Below are positions 24,985-32,905 of a stretch of 64,000 bases of DNA, in pieces. The translations under genes were made by a program, and so were the position numbers. The DNA is taken from positions 124,001 to 188,000 of the forward strand of contig MFPT01000002.1 in assembly GCA_001782805.1 (NCBI GenBank), written 5' to 3'. The notes under the pieces are model-generated. The model saw only the letters and a program-made list of their open reading frames with translations. It searched no databases and was not told the origin of the DNA. The stretch comes from Candidatus Magasanikbacteria bacterium RIFCSPHIGHO2_01_FULL_41_23 (GTDB taxonomy: Bacteria; Patescibacteria; ABY1; Magasanikbacterales; UBA922). The first letter of the stretch is position 1. The number at the start of each line of letters is the position of its first letter.

Positions 24985-26574
24985 GTGATCAAAAAAATTT
25001 TTTCAACTCAATCGCATACCATTACGGGCGCGGCCATTATTTTGGGCGGAGCGTCTTTTTTAAGCAGATTAATTGGATTGTTGCGCGACCGATTATTTGC
25101 GCATTATTTTGGCGCGGGCGATATTCTTGATGCGTATTATGCCGCATTTAGAATTCCGGATTTTTTGTTTAATATTTTGTTGGCCGGAGCAATAACGGCC
25201 GGATTCATTCCTATTTTTTGGGAATTATGGCAAAAAAATAAAAATGACGCGTGGCGATTAACGAATAACATTCTAATACTAACCGGAGTTCTTATGGCCT
25301 TGGGTAGTATGGTCGCGTTTATCTGCGCGCCACAATTAACAAAAATGTTGACTCCCGGATTTAGCGCGGAAAAATTGGCATTGACAACTCAGCTTACGCG
25401 CATAATGCTTTTGTCGCCAATTCTTTTGGGATTGAGCGGAGTGATTTCCAGTGTCTTGCATTCGTTTCGACAATTTGTCGCTTTTTCTTTGGCTCCGCTT
25501 ATCTATAATAGCGCGATTATCCTTGGCACTATTTTTTTAGTGCCAATTCTGGGACCAATTGGTTTGGCTTGGGGAGTAGTAATGGGAGCTCTTTTACATT
25601 TATTAATTCAATTGCCCGCGGCCATTAGCCAAGGATATTATTTTCACTGGATATTTAATTTAAAAGATTCGGCAACACGATCAGTCATAAAATTGGTAAT
25701 TCCCCGCACATTGGCAATGGTCGCATTACAAACTAATTTTTTAGTTTTGACGATCATGGCTTCCACTCTTGCCATTGGCAGTATTGCTGTTTTTAATCTC
25801 GCGCAAAATTTATACTATGTTCCTATCGGATTAATCGGGCAATCATTTGCTTTGGCCGCTTTTCCGATTTTTGCCAAAGCAGTGGTGGAAAAAAATGATG
25901 ACGAATTAGTCCGTCATTTTGGCAATGTAGTGCGACAAATATTGTTCTTGATAATCCCTGGAACAATTCTTCTTATATTGTTTCGGGCGCAAATTGTACG
26001 TGTGGTTTTGGGTTCAGGAAAATTTAATTGGACTGACACCATTTTGACATCTGACACGCTGGCGCTTCTTGCGATTTCCTTAACCGCGCATTGTATTATG
26101 CTTATTACGGCCCGGGCTTTGTACGCCTATAAAGATGCGTGGTCAACCGTATGGGCCGGATTGATTGGTGTGGCAATCACAGTATTCTTGAGTATTTTTT
26201 TAAAAAATTATTGGGGAATACGCGGTTTAGGTTTAGCATTATCCGCCTCAATTATTATTCAAACCGCTCTCTTATGGGTTGTATTACGCCGACGAGTAAA
26301 TAATCTGGAAGAAGGTAAAATTATGACTGCTCTCGCAAAAATTTCTTTGGGAAGTGTGGTCTTGGGAATAGTAGCGCAAATAACCAAGTATGGTGTGGCC
26401 GGTGTCGTGGATATGACCCGATGGTGGGGCATCTTGAGTCAAGGCTTAATTTGTGGTACTGTAGGAATTCTCGCCTATGGTTTTGTTTGCCATATTCTAA
26501 AGCTGGAAGAAATGGAATTGTTCAAAGAAAGTTTTAAAAAACGCTGGCTTAAGATTTGGCATGTTACCGAGTAA
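24985..26574 (+). CDS. murJ: Lipid II flippase MurJ (MviN family)
   Basis: A 529-residue polytopic protein starting with GTG. The N-terminus AAIILGGASFLSRLIGLLRDRLFAHYFG and the PIFWELW and RALYAYKDAW regions fit the MurJ/MviN branch of the MOP superfamily, with about 14 membrane helices. MurJ moves lipid-linked peptidoglycan precursor across the membrane. It is the last gene of the corA operon, which ends in the large structured element at 26573. Confidence 0.92.
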   Translation: MIKKIFSTQSHTITGAAIILGGASFLSRLIGLLRDRLFAHYFGAGDILDAYYAAFRIPDFLFNILLAGAITAGFIPIFWELWQKNKNDAWRLTNNILILTGVLMALGSMVAFICAPQLTKMLTPGFSAEKLALTTQLTRIMLLSPILLGLSGVISSVLHSFRQFVAFSLAPLIYNSAIILGTIFLVPILGPIGLAWGVVMGALLHLLIQLPAAISQGYYFHWIFNLKDSATRSVIKLVIPRTLAMVALQTNFLVLTIMASTLAIGSIAVFNLAQNLYYVPIGLIGQSFALAAFPIFAKAVVEKNDDELVRHFGNVVRQILFLIIPGTILLILFRAQIVRVVLGSGKFNWTDTILTSDTLALLAISLTAHCIMLITARALYAYKDAWSTVWAGLIGVAITVFLSIFLKNYWGIRGLGLALSASIIIQTALLWVVLRRRVNNLEEGKIMTALAKISLGSVVLGIVAQITKYGVAGVVDMTRWWGILSQGLICGTVGILAYGFVCHILKLEEMELFKESFKKRWLKIWHVTE

Positions 26575-26726
26575 AAAATTAAGGTTCCCTGCAAATCTTT
26601 TTCTGAGACCCTCACCCATTCGACTAACGCTCACTTCGTGGTGACCTCAGTGGAACCAGGGTATCGGGCTCAAAAAAGCTTTAGGAGTTTATCCCGACTT
26701 TTGTCGGGAGTCCACCTTAATTTTTT
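26573..26726 (+). repeat. Structured intergenic element R1, terminator-like
   Basis: A perfect 12-bp outer stem (AAAAAATTAAGG 26573-26584 with CCTTAATTTTTT 26715-26726) closes a core shared with R2 and in part with R3: CTGCAAATCTTTTTCTGAGA on the left, CTCAAAAAAGCTTTAGGAG and TTTATCCCGAC on the right. The centre carries a gagcg-type palindromic element (about 26610-26665). It lies between murJ and lepA and should also stop transcription. Confidence 0.75.
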
Positions 26727-26738
26727 TGAACATACTAT

Positions 26739-28529
26739 ATGATGGAAAAAACTCGAAATTTCTGCATCATCGCGCACATTGATCACGGCAAATCCACGCT
26801 GGCCGATCGTTTTTTGGAAATTACCGGCACCGTGGATAAACGACATATGAAAAACCAAATACTGGATCAAATGGAATTGGAACAGGAACGCGGAATTACG
26901 ATCAAACTTCAGCCAGTGCGCATGAAATATCAGGATTATATAATGAATTTAATTGACACGCCGGGTCATGTGGATTTTACCTATGAAGTTTCGCGTTCGC
27001 TCGCGGCGGTGGAAGGAGCGATTTTGTTGGTTGACGCGTCGCAAGGCGTACAAGCGCAAACAATTGCCAATTTATATTTGGCATTGGAACAAAATTTAAC
27101 AATTATTCCCGTATTAAATAAAATTGATTTGCCCAACGCGGATGTGACCAAAACCAGCGCGGAAATAATTCATTTGCTTGGTTGTAAACCGGAAGAAATT
27201 TTGACTTGTTCCGGAAAAACCGGCTTGGGTGTTGCCGAACTTTTGCAAGCCGTGATTGAACGTGTTCCTCCGCCACAGGCTGGCAATCCTGATATTGTCC
27301 GTGGTTTGATTTTTGATTCTTTTTATGATGATTATCGCGGAGTGGTGGCATCGGTCAGATTAAAAGATGGCGATTTAAAAAAAGGCGATAAAATTTTACT
27401 CATGGGCACGGACGCAGTGGCTGATGTTCTTGACACGGGACATTACGCGCCACAATTGGTTTCCGATGGTGTGTTGGCCAATGGCCAGATTGGTTTTGTG
27501 GTCACAGGATTAAAAGAATTGGGACAAGTGCGCGTGGGTGATACGATTACACTGGCAAAAACTCCGGCCACCGAACAATTGCCCGGATATAAAGAAGTAA
27601 AACCCATGGTGTTCGCGGGAATTTTTCCGCAAGAAGGCGACGATTATAATTCTTTGCGCGAGGCCATGGATCGACTAAAACTAAGTGATTCAGCGCTGAT
27701 GTATGAACCGGAACATAGTCAAGCTTTGGGATTTGGTTTTCGGTGTGGATTTTTGGGAATGTTGCATTTGGATATTTTTCAAGAACGTCTCAAACGCGAA
27801 TTTGGTTTGCATATTATTGCGACTGTGCCGAGCGTGGCTTATCATGTTTTTTTGACTAATGGCGAACAACTAACGGTTAAAAGTCCGCAAGATTTGCCCG
27901 AAGTGCAACGCATTGAGCATATTGAAGAACCATGGATGACGCTTGATGTAATAACTCCGGCCGAATATATCGGCAACATTATGAACTTGACCGTTGAACG
28001 CCAAGGATTGTACCAAAATACGGAGTATCTCAGTACCGGATCTGGCCAACGCGCGATCGTCCATTTTGAAATTCCGCTCGCCTCGCTGATTACGGATTTT
28101 TATGATAAATTAAAAACGGTCACGAGCGGCTACGCGTCAATGAATTATGATTTTAAAAATTACCGCGTGGCTGACGTGGTGCGACTGGATATGGTGATTG
28201 CCGAAACAATGGAAGAAGCTTTGGCCATGTTGGTCTGGCGCGATCACAGTTACGCCGTGGGCAAAAAAATTTGCGAATCTTTAAAGGAAACATTACCACG
28301 TCACCAATTTGAAATCAAAATTCAAGCCGTGATTGGCGGCAAAATTATCGCGAGCGAACGCATTTCACCGATGCGCAAAGATGTCACGGCCAAATTATAT
28401 GGCGGCGATGTCACGCGCAAAAATAAATTGCTGGATAAACAAAAAAAAGGGAAAAAGAAAATGATGGCCATGGGGAAAGGGAAAGTGGAGATTCCGACCG
28501 AAGCGTATTTGGCGGTTTTAAAACGATAA
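26739..28529 (+). CDS. lepA: Elongation factor 4 (LepA)
   Basis: A 596-residue translational GTPase. G1 is AHIDHGKST, the switch region has QERGITIKLQ, G3 is DTPGHVDF and G4 NKIDLPNAD. The EF4-specific C-terminal domain runs to about residue 590 and has a lysine-rich part (KQKKGKKKMM). LepA binds ribosomes and can back-translocate tRNAs; it is also linked to 30S assembly. Two adjacent ATG codons mark the start. The usual length confirms it is intact. Confidence 0.97.
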   Translation: MMEKTRNFCIIAHIDHGKSTLADRFLEITGTVDKRHMKNQILDQMELEQERGITIKLQPVRMKYQDYIMNLIDTPGHVDFTYEVSRSLAAVEGAILLVDASQGVQAQTIANLYLALEQNLTIIPVLNKIDLPNADVTKTSAEIIHLLGCKPEEILTCSGKTGLGVAELLQAVIERVPPPQAGNPDIVRGLIFDSFYDDYRGVVASVRLKDGDLKKGDKILLMGTDAVADVLDTGHYAPQLVSDGVLANGQIGFVVTGLKELGQVRVGDTITLAKTPATEQLPGYKEVKPMVFAGIFPQEGDDYNSLREAMDRLKLSDSALMYEPEHSQALGFGFRCGFLGMLHLDIFQERLKREFGLHIIATVPSVAYHVFLTNGEQLTVKSPQDLPEVQRIEHIEEPWMTLDVITPAEYIGNIMNLTVERQGLYQNTEYLSTGSGQRAIVHFEIPLASLITDFYDKLKTVTSGYASMNYDFKNYRVADVVRLDMVIAETMEEALAMLVWRDHSYAVGKKICESLKETLPRHQFEIKIQAVIGGKIIASERISPMRKDVTAKLYGGDVTRKNKLLDKQKKGKKKMMAMGKGKVEIPTEAYLAVLKR

Positions 28530-28564
28530 ATTATTAATTATTTATAGTGAGTTTTTATCGAACT

Positions 28565-28663
28565 ATGTACGAAAGCAAATATTTTAAAATCATTTGGACA
28601 ATCATTTCCATTATCGCGGTCGGTGCCATGTTATTTTTTACCATTTTGCCGGCGTTTTATTAA
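28565..28663 (+). CDS. 32-residue single-span membrane micropeptide
   Basis: ATG at 28565, stop at 28661-28663. The peptide has a short polar N-terminus (MYESKYFK), a hydrophobic stretch of about 20 residues (IIWTIISIIAVGAMLFFTIL) and a PAFY end. It sits 35 bases after lepA. Its size and clean transmembrane profile suggest a real small membrane protein, but there is no homology evidence available here. Confidence 0.5.
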   Translation: MYESKYFKIIWTIISIIAVGAMLFFTILPAFY

Positions 28664-28885
28664 TCTTTGAATCAAATCAATTTAAATTAACATAAATTAA
28701 ATCAATATTAATCAACATTAATTTCAGTAGTAGGTAATTTTGTTTTTCAGTAAAACTCGCTATTCTTCTCCTCTCCCTAGTTTCTATCCCTATTGACAGC
28801 TAATCTATATATAACCAAGCCAGTGGAAAGGATGCTCGTACACATTACTGAAAAACAAAATTACCTACTACTGAAATTACCTCAA
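28664..28885. other. AT-rich gene-free region with a perfect 33-bp inverted repeat
   Basis: 28721-28753 (atttcagtagtaggtaattt, then tgtttttcagtaa) is perfectly complementary to 28845-28877, with a 91-base loop. The preceding 60 bases are low-complexity A/T repeats of the type aaattaaatcaa. The right arm reaches to within 10 bases of the dispersed element at 28886. Confidence 0.75.
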
Positions 28886-29064
28886 TGCAACACCAAAACA
28901 TTCACTATACCAATAAGTAAAATGGAGACGAATATACTTTTGCTGAAAGCTGAGTATATTGACTTACTGAGAATGCATAATCCGTTAGACTATCAGTTGA
29001 ACAAAAGGATATCGTCGAATTTTGCTTACGACTTAGGGAAAAGAGGATCGGTGAAGTTTGATTA
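28886..29064 (+). repeat. Copy 2 of the dispersed element, with a relic reading frame
   Basis: Matches 1148-1291 on the other strand in three blocks (28886-28904, 28943-29001, 29041-29064). An open frame from 28793 runs through it to 29065 (90 codons). The translation contains KAEYIDLLRMHNPLDYQL and, unlike copy 1, two tandem versions of a 12-residue unit: KRISSNFAYDLG then KRGSVKFD. I cannot identify the protein family; it may be the 3' end of a mobile or repeat-encoded gene. Both copies stand directly upstream of a housekeeping gene start. Confidence 0.6.
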
Positions 29065-29100
29065 AGACTTACGAAAAATTGCTTTTCAAATAAAAAAAAT

Positions 29101-30879
29101 ATGAACAAAAAATGGACTGTTCGCGAAACGCCACCGCAAAATTTTTTTGATGAACATCCGGAATTACCGGCAATCGTGTCGACATTATTGTATCATCGCC
29201 AGCTGCGCACGCAAAAAGAAATTGATGAATTTCTTGATCCGGATTATTCGCAAAATGTGCACAGTCCTTTTTTGTTTAAGGACATGGAAAAAGCCGTAAC
29301 GCGAATAATGCGCGCGATTGAAACCAATGAACGCGTTACTGTCCACGGCGATTATGACGCCGATGGCGTGTCATCGGCCGTCATTATGACGGCAATTTTC
29401 CGCGCTCTTAATTATACCAATTTTTCTGTCTTTCTCCCTCACCGTGAAACTGATGGTTATGGTTTGAATCTGAACACGGTAAAATTGCTTGCCGACGAAG
29501 GCACTAAATTAGTTATTACTTGCGATTGCGGTATTAGCAACACGCCCGAAGTGGAACTCGCGAATTCGCTGAATATTGATGTTATTATTACTGATCATCA
29601 TTCCATTCCCGCCATTGTTCCGCCGGCTTATGCGATTATTCATCCCAAACTTCCAAACGAAACGTATCCGGATCAAACATTGTGCGGCGGCGCAGTGGCT
29701 TTTAAATTAACACAAGGAATTTTAGAAACGCACAAACGCACGAATGAACTTTTGCCCAACGGCCAAACACACGATGCGCTGGAAAAATGGCTGTTGGATA
29801 TGGTAGCAATCGCGAGCGTGGCTGACATGGTTCCCCTGCTTGGTGAAACGCGGACGCTGACCAAATACGGTTTGATTGTCTTGAATAAAACGCGTCGGAT
29901 TGGTTTGCAAAAATTATTATTGGAAGCGCGACTCATGGAAAATGACGGTAGTTTAAAACGCGAGATTGACGCGGACACAATTGGCTTTCGGATTGCGCCG
30001 CGCATTAATGCCGCCGGAAGAATGGGTCACGCCAATGTCGCGTATAAATTATTGGTGGCTGAATCCGGCGCAGACGCGATTGATTTGGCGTTTGAATTAA
30101 ATAATAATAATAATGAGCGGCAAAAAAAAACCGAAGAATATGTCAGCGAAGCAACTGGCCAAATAAAAATTGATCCCAGCGCGCCGATTTTATTTGTCAT
30201 CAGTGAAAATTGGGCAACGGGAATTGTGGGTTTGATTGCCAGCCGACTCAAAGAAAAATATTCCAAACCCGTAATCGCGCTGACCTATAATCAAGGGCAA
30301 ATCGTGGGATCGGGCCGCAGTATTGAAGGTTTTAACATGATCGCGAATTTGCAAAGCATGCCGGAATGTTTTATTAAATTCGGCGGACACCCCATGGCCT
30401 GTGGATTTACCCTCAAGACGCTGGAATCAGTAGCGGAATTTAAGGAAAAATTAACCACAAAATTTTTAGAACAAACCAAAAATCTGAACATGACTCCTGT
30501 ATTGAACATTGACGCGGAATTAACATTGGAAGATGTAAAGTGGGAGCTTTACGATGTGCTGGATAAATTCAAACCATTCGGACAAGGCAATCCCAAACCA
30601 CGATACTTGGCTCGCGGCATTACGGTTGTTAATCTGGAAACTATGGGCAAAGACGGCAAACATTTGCGTATTAATGTAAAACACCACACACCGCGCATAC
30701 GCAAAATCATTGGCTGGAATTTGTGCGGTAATGGCAATGGCGGTAATGGCAACGGCGTTAATTGGTCCAAAGAATTAAAAATTGGCGACAAAATTGATAT
30801 CGTATTTGAAGTGGATATAAATGAATGGAACGGCAATCGCGAGTTGCAATTATTAATTGTTGATTTAAAAAAAGTATGA
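29101..30879 (+). CDS. recJ: Single-stranded-DNA exonuclease RecJ
   Basis: A 592-residue DHH-family 5'-3' exonuclease used in recombination and mismatch or base-excision repair. The DHH part has VHGDYDADGVSSA, VITCDCGIS and the DHH signature in IITDHHSIP. The DHHA1 part has the substrate-binding FGGHPMACGFTL, followed by an OB-fold domain. A Gly/Asn run (GNGNGGNGNG) near residue 543 is a local tandem expansion of ggtaatggcaat. The next gene starts inside its stop codon (ATGA overlap). Confidence 0.95.
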   Translation: MNKKWTVRETPPQNFFDEHPELPAIVSTLLYHRQLRTQKEIDEFLDPDYSQNVHSPFLFKDMEKAVTRIMRAIETNERVTVHGDYDADGVSSAVIMTAIFRALNYTNFSVFLPHRETDGYGLNLNTVKLLADEGTKLVITCDCGISNTPEVELANSLNIDVIITDHHSIPAIVPPAYAIIHPKLPNETYPDQTLCGGAVAFKLTQGILETHKRTNELLPNGQTHDALEKWLLDMVAIASVADMVPLLGETRTLTKYGLIVLNKTRRIGLQKLLLEARLMENDGSLKREIDADTIGFRIAPRINAAGRMGHANVAYKLLVAESGADAIDLAFELNNNNNERQKKTEEYVSEATGQIKIDPSAPILFVISENWATGIVGLIASRLKEKYSKPVIALTYNQGQIVGSGRSIEGFNMIANLQSMPECFIKFGGHPMACGFTLKTLESVAEFKEKLTTKFLEQTKNLNMTPVLNIDAELTLEDVKWELYDVLDKFKPFGQGNPKPRYLARGITVVNLETMGKDGKHLRINVKHHTPRIRKIIGWNLCGNGNGGNGNGVNWSKELKIGDKIDIVFEVDINEWNGNRELQLLIVDLKKV

Positions 30880-31301
30880 AAATCACCATTTACACTGACG
30901 GCGGATCGCGCCATAATCCCGGACCAGCCGCGCTCGGCGTTGTCGTTAAAGATGAAACCGGAAAAACGATCGTCAATTACGGAGAATTTTTAGGTAATCA
31001 AACGAATAATTACGCCGAATATATGGCGATAATTTCCGCGCTCAAAAAAGCGCACGAACTTGGCGCCACCGAAGTACATTGTATTGCCGACAGCAAATTG
31101 GTAATAGAGCAGCTTAAAGGAAATTGGAAAGTGAAAGAGCCGACTCTCCAAAAATTATTTATTCTGGCCTGGAACGAACTGCAAAAATTTAAAAAATATT
31201 CTTTGTCACACACTTTGCGCGCGGGAAATAAAGAAGCCGATGCCGAAGTAAATAAAATTTTAGATGCGATTGTTGGAGAAAAGAAAAAATTCCATAATTA
31301 A
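30876..31301 (+). CDS. rnhA: Ribonuclease HI-like protein
   Basis: A 141-residue RNase H fold protein. The acidic residues are Asp8 (YTDGG), Glu48 (NYAEYMA), Asp72 (CIADSKLV) and Asp122 (NKEADAEVNK), matching the two-metal active site. It would degrade RNA in RNA-DNA hybrids. The first strand GGSRHNPGPAALG is typical of the short RnhA form without the basic handle. It overlaps recJ by 4 bases and is translationally coupled to it. Confidence 0.93.
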   Translation: MKITIYTDGGSRHNPGPAALGVVVKDETGKTIVNYGEFLGNQTNNYAEYMAIISALKKAHELGATEVHCIADSKLVIEQLKGNWKVKEPTLQKLFILAWNELQKFKKYSLSHTLRAGNKEADAEVNKILDAIVGEKKKFHN

Positions 31302-31319
31302 ATTGGATTTGGCTTTAGC

Positions 31320-32780
31320 TTAGTGTAATATATGCCAGTTATGAAGCAAAGCTTCATGCTTTAGTGCCGGCTTGGGTCGCACGGCAATTTTATATTTTAC
31401 TGATTTTAACATTGGGATGTCTGATGGTGAATCACCGTACGCATAACTCTTTTCTAAATCAATAGTATATTTCTTGGCCAAACGTTTAACTTGAACTGCT
31501 TTTTCTTCCCCAAAACAGAGACGATTGACCAAACCAGTGTAAAGACCATTTTTTTTCTCCAATGAAGTCACCGCAATATCCCGCGCCTTAAAAAACTTTT
31601 GAAATTGTCGAGCAAGCGGCGGAATGACTTCGCTGATCAAAAAAATCTGATGGCCGCGTTCACTATGATCTTTCATCACGACCATTAAATTATGCACTAG
31701 ATCTTTAATGATTTCTGTCTGAAAAAACGGCTCGGCAATTTTGGCAAGTTCAGCTTCCTTCCAACCGGCAGTAAATTGGTAAGCTCTTTTCATCAAAGTT
31801 TCGTGTGGCAACAAACCGATTTTTTCCAAAAACAAATGACCGATGATTTGCCATGTTACCAACGATGAAACTTTTCCATGGCACTGTAAATATTTCAAAA
31901 AGGTTTGTTGCGAATAATATTTGTACAAAGTTCGATCAATATCCACGAATACACCGATACGCTCGGGGTTTTTGTCATACAAGTCAGTTGGAATGGCGCG
32001 ATGAGGCAACATACCATAGAGTCTATCGGCAATTTCTTGTGAATACATTTTGACCGCGTGACGATAGTGTGTTTTTTTTGATAGAGTTGGCAGTTTCATT
32101 TCCGAAGAGACATTAATATAAATCGGACCTGGCCGAAATCGCAATCCACCGGGAAAAATATGATCCATGTTGGTAAGCGCGAGTGGTACAATTGGAATAT
32201 TGGCAGAAATAGCAACACGCGCTGCGCCAGTATGAATATAATGCACTTCTCCGCCCCACTCTACATGACCTTCAGGAAAAATCAACAATGATTTTTTTTC
32301 TTTGGTCGCGTATTGAATCAATTTTTCCAAGGCGACACGCTGTTCATTTGTCCTAGTACAATGAACCGCATCATACGCATCACGAGCCACATCAACAACA
32401 TCCATTTTTAGAAACCAGATATTAAAGGGAAATTTTTGTAATTCGGCCGGAGCTGTTAGCGGGATTAATTCCGGCCCTAAAAAAGAAAAAAATAAAAAGC
32501 CATCTATCATGGTGGGGTGATTGGAAATATATAAACGAACGTGTTCGGTCGGACTGGGAATTTTTCCCGATTGATGAATGCGCAGACCCATGATTTTAAA
32601 AATAGTTTGATTCAAGCCATGAGCCGCAATGCGCCACATTCGGGGACGATCTTCGCGCACAACAAAACGCTCAGTTAATAATAACCAGGGAAGCAGAACA
32701 ATATGGCCACCAATAAATAGTAGCCGTAAAAAAATTCCTAGAATTTTTTGTACGCCAGATTTACCTAACAGGCGAAGCAT
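31320..32780 (-). CDS. PlsC acyltransferase - HAD phosphatase fusion
   Basis: A 486-residue two-domain protein. Residues 1-260 are a membrane-associated PlsC-type acyltransferase with the HX4D catalytic motif (NHPTMID, His88 and Asp93) and FPEGH (168-172). Residues 275-486 are a HAD-IB phosphatase of the SerB type with FVDIDRTLYK (Asp280, Asp282) and YGDSPSDIPML. It probably transfers an acyl chain to a lysolipid and removes a phosphate from a related substrate. Known HAD-PlsC fusions usually have the HAD domain first; here the order is reversed. Confidence 0.88.
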   Translation of the reverse strand: MLRLLGKSGVQKILGIFLRLLFIGGHIVLLPWLLLTERFVVREDRPRMWRIAAHGLNQTIFKIMGLRIHQSGKIPSPTEHVRLYISNHPTMIDGFLFFSFLGPELIPLTAPAELQKFPFNIWFLKMDVVDVARDAYDAVHCTRTNEQRVALEKLIQYATKEKKSLLIFPEGHVEWGGEVHYIHTGAARVAISANIPIVPLALTNMDHIFPGGLRFRPGPIYINVSSEMKLPTLSKKTHYRHAVKMYSQEIADRLYGMLPHRAIPTDLYDKNPERIGVFVDIDRTLYKYYSQQTFLKYLQCHGKVSSLVTWQIIGHLFLEKIGLLPHETLMKRAYQFTAGWKEAELAKIAEPFFQTEIIKDLVHNLMVVMKDHSERGHQIFLISEVIPPLARQFQKFFKARDIAVTSLEKKNGLYTGLVNRLCFGEEKAVQVKRLAKKYTIDLEKSYAYGDSPSDIPMLKSVKYKIAVRPKPALKHEALLHNWHILH

Positions 32781-32814
32781 AGTGAAAATAAGATGATAGA
32801 ATCATACCATATCA

Positions 32815-32843
32815 TTGACAAATGAGTACAATTTGTATAGATT
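32815..32843 (+). promoter_or_regulatory. Promoter of the cyclase-like gene
   Basis: TTGACA (32815-32820) with TATAGA 15 bases or TAGATT 17 bases downstream. A tcgca/tgcga hairpin (about 32856-32868) is in the leader. Confidence 0.5.
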
Positions 32844-32905
32844 AGGACTGATTCTTCGCATGGTGCGAGGGATTAATTTGAACATCAGACAAGAGGAGCG
32901 GTGAG

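Noticed and set aside
26610..26665. Remains of an insertion sequence between murJ and lepA
   Set aside because: No transposase frame or target duplication; the sequence is better explained by the palindromic and R1 elements.
30723..30760. Gly/Asn repeat in recJ as a functional domain
   Set aside because: It is a short tandem DNA repeat (ggtaatggcaat) encoding a flexible linker; probably replication slippage.
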